Source: Pseudoalteromonas sp. G4
GTDB lineage: Bacteria; Pseudomonadota; Gammaproteobacteria; Enterobacterales; Alteromonadaceae
Assembly (NCBI RefSeq): GCF_028875915.1
Contig: NZ_JAPEHW010000005.1
Span: 1-64,000, forward strand
Length of the DNA stretch: 64,000 bases
Direction of reading: 5' to 3'
Under the pieces are notes generated by a model that searched no databases, had not been told where the DNA came from, and worked only from the letters and a program-made list of their open reading frames with translations. Positions 26,157-36,037 of this stretch are shown piece after piece (the stretch's first letter is position 1; every line of letters starts with the position of its first letter). A program made the position numbers and the translations under genes.

Positions 26157-28780
26157 GCGATAGAGTTTTGACCAGCCCGCAATTCGGCATTAGCTTAATT
26201 AAATCACGCTACAACTATTTCTTTGAAGAGAATAGCTATAGTGTTTTTATGTCAATTCTACTGACAATTAGCTATTTTCTTCTACATGCTTTTATTAAAT
26301 TAGAACGCATTGATTTCAATAATGCATTTTATCGTTATTTCCCACAGTTAAAACCAAACCGTTTCCGTCTTGGCGATCCGCTTCGTTTTATGATTCAGCT
26401 GCTATTTTTAACATTGGTGAAATTTAAGCGAGATAGTAAAGAAGTCCGTGAAAAAGAAACTAAATACTCAATTTTTAAAATCTTACCTTTGTTTATTGAT
26501 TGGGCTATTCGCTTTGATAAATGGTTTACTTTAAGGGTGAGGCAATCGCTCAATAAAGAAATAAACGAAAGTACCCAGACTGGTTTCCAAAAGCTTACTG
26601 CAGCAGATTTTTGGGAAAACCCTCATATCACAAAGATACTGCTTGCAGCAGTACTTTTCTTGCTTGCAATTTTCATTACAGTACCTTTTTCACTTGAAGC
26701 ACAAGCTATTTTTGTGAGCTTAATTTTATTTATCGCATATTCACTTCGTGGTATCGAGGGACCACTGCCAACTATTGTAATGATAACACTATCAGTGACT
26801 ACTTCTACACGTTATATTTGGTGGCGTTTTAATGAAACCCTTAACTGGGGTGATCCTATCGCCCTCTTTTTAGGCTTTGGTCTACTCGCCGCAGAAGCAT
26901 ACGCATGGTTTATTCTAATTTTAGGTTTCTTCCAAACAATTCGTCCTCTTAAACGTAAACCAGTCAAGCTACCGAAAGACACCAGCAGTTGGCCAACGGT
27001 TGATGTTTATATTCCAACTTATAACGAGCCATTAAGTGTTGTAAAACCAACAACCATTTCTGCATTGGCACTCGATTGGCCAGAAGATAAACTGAACGTT
27101 TATATTCTTGACGATGGCAAGCGTGACGAGTTCAAACAATTTGCTGCCGAAATAGGTGTTGGCTATATAGTTCGCCCTACAAATTTCCATGCAAAAGCAG
27201 GTAACTTAAACCATGCTATGCGTTACACTGATGGCGATTTAATTGCCATTTTCGACTGCGACCACGTTCCTGTTCGTTCATTCTTACAGATGACAATTGG
27301 TCAGTTTGTCGAAGATCCTAAAATGTGTCTGGTGCAAACACCTCACCATTTTTTCTCTGCCGATCCATTTGAAAAGAATCTCGGTAATTTCGCTCAAATT
27401 CCTAACGAAAACATGTTGTTCTATGGCCTTATTCAAGATGGCAATGACCTGTGGGATGCCACATTCTTCTGTGGTTCTTGTGCCGTAATTCGTCGTAGTG
27501 CCATCGAGGAGATTGGTGGGTTTGCTTTTGAAACAGTAACTGAAGATGCCCACACAGCCCTGAAAATGCAGCGTAAAGGCTATCGCACAGCGTATATCAA
27601 TATTCCACAAGCAGCAGGTCTTGCAACAGACAGTTTATCAACCCATGTAGGACAACGTATTCGTTGGGCAAGAGGCATGGCGCAGATCTTTAGAGTAGAT
27701 AACCCTCTGCTTGGACGAGGGCTTTCACTAAGCCAGCGCTTTTGTTATCTCAATGCGGCCATGCACTTTTTTTCTGGTATTCCACGTATAGTGTTTTTGA
27801 CCGCCCCGCTGGCATTGATTTATTTTGATGCATACATCATTTATGCGCCCTTTTTAGCAATTTTATTGTATGTTGTACCCACCTTAATGCAGGTAAAAAT
27901 CACCAACTCCCGAATTCAAGGTAAATGGCGTTACTCGTTTTGGGGTGAAGTATACGAAGCAGTACTTGCATGGTATATATTAAAACCAACAACAGTTGCG
28001 CTTTTCGCTCCTAATAAAGGTAAATTTAACGTAACAGAAAAAGGCGGTTTAACCGATAAAGATTTCTATGACTGGGAAATCTCTAAACCGTATTTATTCT
28101 TAGCTACCATCAATTTAATTGGATTAATCATTGGTGTTTTTCGCATATTCTTTGGTGACCCTGTGCAAATTGGTGTGTTGTTAATTAGTATGGCCTGGGC
28201 GTTATACAACTTTATGATTTTGGGAGCTGCAATCGCAGTTGCTGCAGAAGCAAAGCAAGTACGTCGTTCTCATCGAATTTCAGCCGATTTCCCTGCTGCT
28301 ATTCGTGATACTCATGGTAGAACTTTTAAAGTACGTGTTACCGATTTTAGTGATGTTGGTGTGGGTGTTAGTTTACCCGCAGACGATTTAATTAAGATTG
28401 AAAGTGATATTGAACTTATTATGTCACGTGGTCGTCGTCAGTTTTCATTCCCTTGCAAAGTGATTAATGCGCGAAAAAATCGTGCAGGGCTTATTTTAAG
28501 TGATCTCTCTTTAGAACAAGAAAAAAATTACATCGAATCTACATTCAGCCGTGCCGATGCTTGGCTCACATGGCAAGATAATTTCACGCATGATCTTCCC
28601 TCTGAAAGTTTTAAGCACGTGCGCCAAACCAGTGTTCGTGGTTTTAAGAGCTTAATTCTACATGCGCCTGAAAATGCAAAGAAATACATAACAAAAATTG
28701 GTAATATTTTAATTTTGGTTGGCTCGTTTATGCCGCAAAAACCAAAACTGGGAAATTTAAATTATGAAAGTGCTAACTAA
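26153..28780 (+). CDS. bcsA: cellulose synthase catalytic subunit BcsA
   Basis: This is an 875-residue inner-membrane processive glycosyltransferase (GT2) that polymerises UDP-glucose to cellulose and passes it through its own channel. After an N-terminal extension with membrane helices come the catalytic motifs: DDGK, Asp368-Cys-Asp370 (DxD), FFCGS, Thr463-Glu-Asp465 (catalytic base) and Gln501-xx-Arg-Trp505. The C-terminal PilZ domain has RxxxR (704-708) and the TDFSDVGVG element, so activation by c-di-GMP is expected. Length equals that of E. coli BcsA. It overlaps bcsQ by four bases and bcsB by 17 bases. Confidence 0.98.
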   Translation: MSDRVLTSPQFGISLIKSRYNYFFEENSYSVFMSILLTISYFLLHAFIKLERIDFNNAFYRYFPQLKPNRFRLGDPLRFMIQLLFLTLVKFKRDSKEVREKETKYSIFKILPLFIDWAIRFDKWFTLRVRQSLNKEINESTQTGFQKLTAADFWENPHITKILLAAVLFLLAIFITVPFSLEAQAIFVSLILFIAYSLRGIEGPLPTIVMITLSVTTSTRYIWWRFNETLNWGDPIALFLGFGLLAAEAYAWFILILGFFQTIRPLKRKPVKLPKDTSSWPTVDVYIPTYNEPLSVVKPTTISALALDWPEDKLNVYILDDGKRDEFKQFAAEIGVGYIVRPTNFHAKAGNLNHAMRYTDGDLIAIFDCDHVPVRSFLQMTIGQFVEDPKMCLVQTPHHFFSADPFEKNLGNFAQIPNENMLFYGLIQDGNDLWDATFFCGSCAVIRRSAIEEIGGFAFETVTEDAHTALKMQRKGYRTAYINIPQAAGLATDSLSTHVGQRIRWARGMAQIFRVDNPLLGRGLSLSQRFCYLNAAMHFFSGIPRIVFLTAPLALIYFDAYIIYAPFLAILLYVVPTLMQVKITNSRIQGKWRYSFWGEVYEAVLAWYILKPTTVALFAPNKGKFNVTEKGGLTDKDFYDWEISKPYLFLATINLIGLIIGVFRIFFGDPVQIGVLLISMAWALYNFMILGAAIAVAAEAKQVRRSHRISADFPAAIRDTHGRTFKVRVTDFSDVGVGVSLPADDLIKIESDIELIMSRGRRQFSFPCKVINARKNRAGLILSDLSLEQEKNYIESTFSRADAWLTWQDNFTHDLPSESFKHVRQTSVRGFKSLILHAPENAKKYITKIGNILILVGSFMPQKPKLGNLNYESAN

Positions 28781-31076
28781 AGTAGCAGGAAGCATATTAG
28801 CGCTCTGCACGCTATACAGCGTGAATGGCTCTGCAACCACGAGTGATAATCTTGCATCTAGTAACTTTGCCGGCAACACTATCAAAATTGCTGAAAACAA
28901 AGATATCTACAAAGACGGTTACCCTGAAGCTGGGCCTCGCAGTACCTTATCTTACACCTTTGAGCAGTTAAATCGTCCTGACATGCGTCTTCGAGGTGTA
29001 CAGGCCAGCCGAACGGTGGATTTCACCAACCGTGTAGACCATATCATTACTGATTTAAGCCTTGATTTTGCGTTTACTAGCTCACCATCTCTTATTCGTG
29101 AACTTTCGCATTTAAAGGTGTATTTAAATGAAGAAGTGATGGCTACTATTCCAGTTACTGATGCTAGCCCTGAAAAAGTAAATGAAGGTATGCAGCGTCA
29201 TACCATCAAACTTGAACCTAAATTTGTAGAAGATTTCAATACCTTACGGTTTGAATTAATTGGCCACTATACTCGTGAATGTGAAGATCCATTCCATTCG
29301 AGTATTTGGGCTGATATTAGTCGCACAAGCCGTATAACTTATACCGAACAGCAATTGCCATTTGAAAGTTTACTTGCGCAATTCCCTGAACCTTTTTTTG
29401 ACGAACGTGATTACTCTCAACTAAATTTACCATTTGTATTTAATGAAACGCCTGACAATACTACCCTGCATGCTGCGAGTATTTTAAGCTCTTGGTTTGG
29501 TGCTAAAGCAAACTGGCGTGGTGCAAAATTCCCTGTAAATTACAATGAGCTACCTAGTTCACACAGTGTGGTATTTGCCACAAACGATAACCGCCCAGAT
29601 TTTCTTGCTGATTACCCTGACGTAGATGGCCCTATTGTTGAAGTAATTGCGAATCCAGAACATAGATACCAAAAGCTATTGCTTATCTTAGGGCGTAATA
29701 GTGACGATTTAAAAGTAGCTGCCGAAGGCCTCGCCTTAGGTCTACCTATGATGACAGGGCGTACTGCGAAAATTAATAAAGTCGAGTACATTGAACCTCG
29801 CAAGGCTTACGATGCACCGCGTTGGATCCGCTCTGATCGCCCTGTTCGTTTTGGCGAATTAGTCGAGTACAAGAACCAGTTACAAGCTATCGGTTACAGT
29901 GCACCACCAGTGAAACTGGATGTGCGTGTTGCCCCTGATCTCTTTACTTGGTACACCGATGGTTTACCGATCGAATTAAAATACCGTTATACCCCTCCTA
30001 CAGATAAAGGGGTATCTCGTCTTAATATGTCAATCAACCAAGAGTATGTCCAAGGTTATAAACTTGACCCAGATGAATTCTCAACGCTGGTAGATGAAGA
30101 TATCCGCATTCCTTTGCTATCAACGGACGATACCGATAAAGAACGCTACTTCACTGTTCCTGGTTTTAAAGTTGATATTAAAAATGACGTTGCTTTTGAG
30201 TTTTTATTTTCAACTGAAAAAGAAGGCTTTTGTCAAACCACTGCTCCTGAGGGCACAATTGGTTCCATTGACGAAAACTCAACTATCGATGTATCCGGAT
30301 ATCACCACTATATTGCGATGCCTAATTTGCACGCTTACGCGCAAGGCGGATTTCCATTCACTAAATTTGCTGATTTAAGTGAAACGCTTATTGTGCTGCC
30401 TGAGTCACCTAACCGCGACGAGGTAGAGACACTTCTCACAGCGACAGGTCATTTAGGTCAAACAACAGGTTACCCTTCTTTAAAAGCAACGATCTTAACC
30501 GACAATGGTGCTGAAATTGATTTTGATAACAAAGATATTTTACTAATTGGTTCACAAACTGGTGCAGAGAGCTTTGCGCAAGTTGAGCATATATCAGTAC
30601 TAATTGATCACTCTCTAAGAGAAATTAAGCAGGCAATTTACGAAACTCAGCCATACAAATATGCAAAAACCAACGAGGATGCATCAACCCATGTATCGCT
30701 TGAGAGCTATGGTTCACTTGCTGCAATTGCCGGCTTCCAGTCACCATTTAACGATGAGAGAAGTGTCGTGTCTATCATGGCTGCATCAAGTAATGACTTA
30801 CATTTGATCAACAACACTTTAATTGATGGTGCTAAATTGATCGAAGTACAAGGTACAGCAACCATCATTAACCCTTATAAAGTTCACCAGTCTCACCTTG
30901 GTGAGCGCTATTACGTTGGCTCATTACCACTTCATACATTAATTTGGTTCCATTTATCTGATCATCCATTGCTATTAGCATTTATGACCATTATTACATT
31001 ACTTATTTTATCTGTTATTTTATGGCGTGTACTAAACACATTAGCACGCAAACGTGTTGGCGATAAGGAAGACTAA
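28764..31076 (+). CDS. bcsB: cellulose synthase periplasmic subunit BcsB
   Basis: This 770-residue membrane-anchored periplasmic partner of BcsA has a signal peptide at 1-~25 and alternating carbohydrate-binding and flavodoxin-like domains. It ends in one membrane helix (TLIWFHLSDHPLLLAFMTII and following residues) that docks to BcsA. It guides the glucan across the periplasm. It starts within the end of bcsA and ends two bases before bcsZ. Confidence 0.97.
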   Translation: MKVLTKVAGSILALCTLYSVNGSATTSDNLASSNFAGNTIKIAENKDIYKDGYPEAGPRSTLSYTFEQLNRPDMRLRGVQASRTVDFTNRVDHIITDLSLDFAFTSSPSLIRELSHLKVYLNEEVMATIPVTDASPEKVNEGMQRHTIKLEPKFVEDFNTLRFELIGHYTRECEDPFHSSIWADISRTSRITYTEQQLPFESLLAQFPEPFFDERDYSQLNLPFVFNETPDNTTLHAASILSSWFGAKANWRGAKFPVNYNELPSSHSVVFATNDNRPDFLADYPDVDGPIVEVIANPEHRYQKLLLILGRNSDDLKVAAEGLALGLPMMTGRTAKINKVEYIEPRKAYDAPRWIRSDRPVRFGELVEYKNQLQAIGYSAPPVKLDVRVAPDLFTWYTDGLPIELKYRYTPPTDKGVSRLNMSINQEYVQGYKLDPDEFSTLVDEDIRIPLLSTDDTDKERYFTVPGFKVDIKNDVAFEFLFSTEKEGFCQTTAPEGTIGSIDENSTIDVSGYHHYIAMPNLHAYAQGGFPFTKFADLSETLIVLPESPNRDEVETLLTATGHLGQTTGYPSLKATILTDNGAEIDFDNKDILLIGSQTGAESFAQVEHISVLIDHSLREIKQAIYETQPYKYAKTNEDASTHVSLESYGSLAAIAGFQSPFNDERSVVSIMAASSNDLHLINNTLIDGAKLIEVQGTATIINPYKVHQSHLGERYYVGSLPLHTLIWFHLSDHPLLLAFMTIITLLILSVILWRVLNTLARKRVGDKED

Positions 31077-31078
31077 TT

Positions 31079-32197
31079 ATGAAAAAGTTACTCATTGTAT
31101 TATTGCTTCTAATGCCAACATTCTTGAAAGCTGAAAGTTGTATGGTTTGGCCTGAGTGGCAAACATTTAAAAGCAATTTTATTTCAAAAGAAGGCCGAGT
31201 CATTGATTTAGGCTCTGAGAAAAATATAACCACTAGTGAGGGACAATCTTACGGTTTATTCTTTGCATTAGTCGCAAACGATCAAGAAACCTTTGATAAG
31301 TTACTTAACTGGACCGAGCGTCACCTTGCGGAAGGTGATTTAAGCGCTCGTTTACCTGCATGGCTTTGGGGCCGTAAAACGCCATCAAGCTACGGTATTT
31401 TAGATTCTAACCCTGCATCTGACTCTGATTTATGGATTGCCTATGCATTAGCAGAAGCGAGTCATTTATGGAACGAGCGCCGCTATGCAGTGCTTGCTGC
31501 GGTAATGGCAAAGCGCATTTTAAAAGAAGAGACTGAATTTTTACCGGGTCTCGGTTTAACATTATTACCTGCACCTTATGGTTTTAAAGTTGACGACAAT
31601 ACATGGCGCTTAAACCCAAGCTATCTACCACCATTTATCTTCCAACGTTTTATTGAGCTCTATCCAAGTCAACCATGGCAAGAAGTACTAAATTCATCTT
31701 TGGTAGTGCTTTCAGAAAGTGCACCAAAAGGCTTTAGCCCTGATTGGGTGCTATACAATCCCAAAAAAGGCTTCCATTTCACTAAAAAGCATAATGATGA
31801 GGGTAACTTCAATGCTATTCGCAGTTATCTATGGGTAGGATTGTTAGCTGATGATGTTAGTTATAAAGAGCAGTTGCTATTCAAATTTGACCCAATGGCA
31901 CGCAAAGTAAGTAGTAATCGTGCAGTACCACTCAACACTTATGCTAAAACAGGCCGCACTAACAAAACTGGACCACTTGGATTCCAAGCTGCGATATTAC
32001 CTTTTATGAAATCATTTGGCGATCGTGTAACTGCCAGCATGATAAATCAAAAAATCAATGCAAATATTGATTATGAACTTAGAAATAACTATTACAGCAG
32101 TGTATTAACTTTATTTGGTACTGCTGCAACAAATGCGCGTTTTGAGCTTCAAAATGATGGCTCGTTAGTGCCAGCATGGAGTACCGAATGCAACTAA
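31079..32197 (+). CDS. bcsZ: GH8 endo-1,4-beta-glucanase BcsZ, catalytic base replaced
   Basis: This 372-residue periplasmic glucanase of the cellulose locus has a signal peptide at 1-~18. The proton donor Glu54 lies in TTSEGQSYG and the substrate Asp115 in NPASDSDLW, equivalent to E. coli Glu55 and Asp116. The catalytic base, Asp243 in E. coli (SYDAIR), is Asn245 here (NFNAIR, codon AAT at 31811-31813). The two proteins align over this stretch without gaps. Activity may therefore be low, or a nearby acid such as Asp240 or Glu241 may replace it. The next gene overlaps its end. Confidence 0.95.
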   Translation: MKKLLIVLLLLMPTFLKAESCMVWPEWQTFKSNFISKEGRVIDLGSEKNITTSEGQSYGLFFALVANDQETFDKLLNWTERHLAEGDLSARLPAWLWGRKTPSSYGILDSNPASDSDLWIAYALAEASHLWNERRYAVLAAVMAKRILKEETEFLPGLGLTLLPAPYGFKVDDNTWRLNPSYLPPFIFQRFIELYPSQPWQEVLNSSLVVLSESAPKGFSPDWVLYNPKKGFHFTKKHNDEGNFNAIRSYLWVGLLADDVSYKEQLLFKFDPMARKVSSNRAVPLNTYAKTGRTNKTGPLGFQAAILPFMKSFGDRVTASMINQKINANIDYELRNNYYSSVLTLFGTAATNARFELQNDGSLVPAWSTECN

Positions 32198-35100
32198 GAG
32201 CGACGGCACTTTTAGTTAGCTGTTTACTTGGGACACACCTTCATGCCAATGAAGGCCTTGATGCACAGCCTATTAGTTGGCTTTTAGAGCAAGTAGAGCT
32301 TGGCGAGGCACAACAAAAACCTCAACTGGTGATAGATAGCCTTGCGCGTCTTGAACAAGTTGAACCAGGCAGTCTTGATATAAGAGCGGCATGGATCCGC
32401 TACTATTTTGAACAAGGCGAAGTTGAAAAGGCCAAAGAAGAGTTAAAAGCGTTTAAAAAGGACGAACCCTTCTACCCTTATATTCAACGACTAGACAGCA
32501 TTGCATACATTCATTCGCCTGAAGGTAAGCAAAGGTTAAATTTAGTCAGGGCAAAAGCCGTCGGTGGTCAATCTAAATTAGCTGCGAAAGAGTTCAAAGC
32601 ACTTTTTCGTGGAGACATTCCCACAGCCCGTTTAAAATTTGAATACGCTAATATTTTGTCTGCAGATCCAGACAGCTGGCAGCAAGCTAAAACACTCTTT
32701 ACCAAGTTAACTCAGCGCTATCCAAACACCGCAGAGTTTGAAGTTGCCTATGCCCGCCATATTTTGAAACGCAAACCAACTGACAAAAAATCGCTGGCAA
32801 TTTTACGAAAATATGCAACTCATTCACAAATGCGCATTGAGGTTGAGCGAGTATGGCTAAATGCCCTCGAAGACATGCCGATCAGTACGTTTACCCGTTC
32901 ACAATATAGCTATTTCTTTAGTCTTTACCCAAATAGCGACTTAGGTAAATTACAGTACGAAGTATTCAGTGAAAAGTTAGTTGCACAATTAAAACTTGAA
33001 GCAGATCCAAATTATCAAGCATGGCAGCGTGCTCGCCGCCATATGGCAAAAGAAAATTATGCCCTTGCGGAAAAGCTATTACGTAAAGCTGCTGCAGGAA
33101 GACCTAAAGATGCAGATATCGTTGGCGATCTTGGCCGAGCGTTAATGGCGCAAGGAAAACACGACGATGCCCAACAATATTTCTCTAAAGCAGCATCATT
33201 GGCACAAACCAGCGATAAGTCAATTTGGCTTGGTTTGCTTAATACCGCTAAGTTTTGGGGGCTCATTGCCAAAGCACGTGTAGCTATCGATGCACTGGAA
33301 CTTACAGAGGCAGAATCCCTTCTGGCAAGCGCATTAAAACTTAAAGAAGACACTAACACAGTACTCATTTATTCCTCGCAAGTTGCCAAAGCAAAAGGTG
33401 ATACGAAACAAGCCACTAAATATTTACAAACCGTTTTACGTAGCGACCCAAACAACGCTTATGCACTGTCTTTATTACTGGGTATTGTGGAAGAGCAGCA
33501 AGATATCGCTGTTTTGGAACGATTTGAATCAAGCTTAACTCAAAAACAACGTGAAGCGGTCGCGGCGGAAATAAAAGCAGCAAAAACCGCTATCTATCGC
33601 GATAAAGCTGAAGAGTTATCGAGTCATGGCGAGCCTCAAGCTGCGATTGCATTACTTGAAAAAGCAATAAAAACGTCACCAACTAATGGCTGGCTTTATT
33701 ATGATTTGGCATTTGAGTGGCGTAAATTAGGCGATATAGACGCAAGTAGAAAAGTATATAACCAAGCACTTTGGCGTTTTCCAATGAACCCTGAAATTCG
33801 CTATACCCATGCGTTATATATGCGCTCTCTAGGTGATTTCCGCGCTGGATTACAAAGTCTGTCTTATATAAGAGTAAAAGATTACACACCGCAAATAAAA
33901 GAACTGAAAGAAACACTTGCTCTTGGCGAGCAGTTTGAACAAGTTGATATATTAATCGACACAGAGCAAAAAGCATCAGCTCTTGCCCTTTTACAAGAAA
34001 TCGAAAACCAGAATGATTTAAGCAACCTGCAAAACGCGCAAATTGCAGCGCAGTGGTACAAGCTTGGTATGCATAATCGCGCTTCGGATCAACTTAGAAA
34101 AGCGCTTGATAGCACACCAAAACTCGATTTTTACTGGTATCAGTTATATAGCGAGTGGTTACTTAATGCAGATGACACTGAAGTACTTGATGCTTGGTTC
34201 ACCAATTTACATATAGCACCTGCTGCAACACAAAGTGAAAAACGTGAAATTGAAAACTTAAAGGTTCGCTATCAAGTAAAAAAACAGCCTGATCGTGAAG
34301 AAATTATTTTAACGTCTTATTTAAGTAATAACCCATCAAGTATTCCTGCCAATACTCGATTGTTAGAGTTTGCCCTCAATAAAGGTGAATTTGAGCAAGT
34401 AGATTTACTTTACGAAAATGCCCATAAATATGGCGAACTTGAATTTGAAACAGAGTACCAACTGGCACAAAAAGCACTATTAAATAACAAGTATGCGTTA
34501 GGTGAGAAAGTAGTCAGCCACCTTGTATACCGTGTGCCTGCTGATGAAAACTATAATCAACGTCGTTTAATGGCGCTTTTATTGGATTTTAAAGATCAAC
34601 AAAGCGCACTTAGGTTGCAAAAAGATTTATTAGCACTTTCTCCAGCAGATGGCGAATTGCTAAATCTTTCGGGTCAAGTTGCCGACAAATTTGGTGAAAG
34701 TGAATTAGCAATCCAATATTACCGTCAAGTTTTAACGAAGCAAGACCTCGATATTGCAGATAAGAAAGTATTACACGAACTTGCGCAAGATAAAGAAACA
34801 GATACTTGGTATATGCGTTCTGCTCGCTCTGGCATAGCAAAAATTAAAAACCGTACCGATGGTCATATTGCATTAGCCGGTGATTTTAGCGGTCAAACTA
34901 GCACGCAAAATGATCACGAATTAGGCTTAGGGGCAGCCCTTTTTGAAGGCTATTTCCCTTTTATGGATGGGCAACTGTTTGCAAAAGCCGATGCAGTCAG
35001 TATTTCGGCTCAACAAACGAACTTTTCAGAGCGTTTTGCGGCAAGCCGATACGGTACAGGTGCGCTTTGTTATGATACTTGTTCATTATTCAGTATCACA

Positions 35101-36000
35101 CCACGTGATCAAGGAATTGCACTAGGCTTTGGTTGGCAAAACGACAACTGGCGAGTTGATATTGGTACTACGCCACAAGGCTTTTTAATTTCAAATATTG
35201 TTGGTGGGCTACTTTATCAAAATAGCCTAGGTGACTTCAGCTATGACATTGAAATCGAGCGACGAGCACTCACTAACAGTGTACTATCCTACGCAGGCCT
35301 TGAAGATGTTAATCAAAATGAAATATGGGGTGGCGTTACCAGTAATGGTATTACATTAGGCCTTTATCATGATCTAGGACTAGATTGGGGCTTTTGGGCA
35401 ACACTCGATTATCAATATTATCAGGGTCAAAATGTACTTGATAATGACCGTAAACGGGCGATGACCGGTGCTTATTACCGCTTTATCCAACAGCCAGACT
35501 TTGAACTCTCAGTTGGAACTAACTTGTTGTATTGGGGTTATAAACATAATCTGTCAGAAGAAACGTATGGTCATGGTGGCTACTACAGCCCGCAAAAATA
35601 CTTCGGACTTTCAGTACCTATCACGGTAGATGGTCGTTTTGAAAATGATTTAGTATATCGTCTCAAAGTTAACGGCGGTTATTCAAGTTCGAGCACAGAT
35701 GCTATCAATTTTTACCCTAATAACCCCGAGCTACAAGCTGTTGCAGAGCTTAAGGCCCTTGAAACAGGCATCGACCCGGTGTTTTCAGCTGATAAAAGCA
35801 GTGGTTTTTCATGGGGTATTGAAGGTTTGGTCGAATATCGCTTACAACCGCAATGGTTAATTGGCGCAAGCTTTAATATTGACCGTGCTGATTTTTATGA
35901 GCCAAATTACGGACAGATCTACGTGAAATATCTATTTAACCCTATGTACGGTGAATTACCATTGGTACCAAGGTTAATTGTGCCTTACGCCAACTATTAA
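32188..36000 (+). CDS. bcsC: cellulose export protein BcsC
   Basis: This 1270-residue export protein comprises a signal peptide (MQLRATALLVSCLLGTHLHA), a long periplasmic solenoid of tetratricopeptide repeats (to about residue 900) and a C-terminal 16-strand-type outer-membrane barrel (from about 940, with repeats of Gly and aromatic residues). It carries the glucan across the periplasm and outer membrane. I chose ATG 32188 over 32176 because GGAG lies six bases upstream of it and the signal peptide then begins properly. It overlaps the end of bcsZ by ten bases. It is the last gene of the operon, followed by a bidirectional terminator. Confidence 0.95.
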   Translation: MQLRATALLVSCLLGTHLHANEGLDAQPISWLLEQVELGEAQQKPQLVIDSLARLEQVEPGSLDIRAAWIRYYFEQGEVEKAKEELKAFKKDEPFYPYIQRLDSIAYIHSPEGKQRLNLVRAKAVGGQSKLAAKEFKALFRGDIPTARLKFEYANILSADPDSWQQAKTLFTKLTQRYPNTAEFEVAYARHILKRKPTDKKSLAILRKYATHSQMRIEVERVWLNALEDMPISTFTRSQYSYFFSLYPNSDLGKLQYEVFSEKLVAQLKLEADPNYQAWQRARRHMAKENYALAEKLLRKAAAGRPKDADIVGDLGRALMAQGKHDDAQQYFSKAASLAQTSDKSIWLGLLNTAKFWGLIAKARVAIDALELTEAESLLASALKLKEDTNTVLIYSSQVAKAKGDTKQATKYLQTVLRSDPNNAYALSLLLGIVEEQQDIAVLERFESSLTQKQREAVAAEIKAAKTAIYRDKAEELSSHGEPQAAIALLEKAIKTSPTNGWLYYDLAFEWRKLGDIDASRKVYNQALWRFPMNPEIRYTHALYMRSLGDFRAGLQSLSYIRVKDYTPQIKELKETLALGEQFEQVDILIDTEQKASALALLQEIENQNDLSNLQNAQIAAQWYKLGMHNRASDQLRKALDSTPKLDFYWYQLYSEWLLNADDTEVLDAWFTNLHIAPAATQSEKREIENLKVRYQVKKQPDREEIILTSYLSNNPSSIPANTRLLEFALNKGEFEQVDLLYENAHKYGELEFETEYQLAQKALLNNKYALGEKVVSHLVYRVPADENYNQRRLMALLLDFKDQQSALRLQKDLLALSPADGELLNLSGQVADKFGESELAIQYYRQVLTKQDLDIADKKVLHELAQDKETDTWYMRSARSGIAKIKNRTDGHIALAGDFSGQTSTQNDHELGLGAALFEGYFPFMDGQLFAKADAVSISAQQTNFSERFAASRYGTGALCYDTCSLFSITPRDQGIALGFGWQNDNWRVDIGTTPQGFLISNIVGGLLYQNSLGDFSYDIEIERRALTNSVLSYAGLEDVNQNEIWGGVTSNGITLGLYHDLGLDWGFWATLDYQYYQGQNVLDNDRKRAMTGAYYRFIQQPDFELSVGTNLLYWGYKHNLSEETYGHGGYYSPQKYFGLSVPITVDGRFENDLVYRLKVNGGYSSSSTDAINFYPNNPELQAVAELKALETGIDPVFSADKSSGFSWGIEGLVEYRLQPQWLIGASFNIDRADFYEPNYGQIYVKYLFNPMYGELPLVPRLIVPYANY

Positions 36001-36011
36001 TCAAAAATTAG

Positions 36012-36034
36012 AAAAGGGAGCCATGCTCCCTTTT
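36012..36034. terminator. bidirectional terminator, bcsC / ABC exporter
   Basis: A ten-bp stem (aaaagggagc / gctccctttt) with a three-base loop lies between the convergent bcsC and ABC exporter genes. Confidence 0.88.
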
Positions 36035-36037
36035 TTA

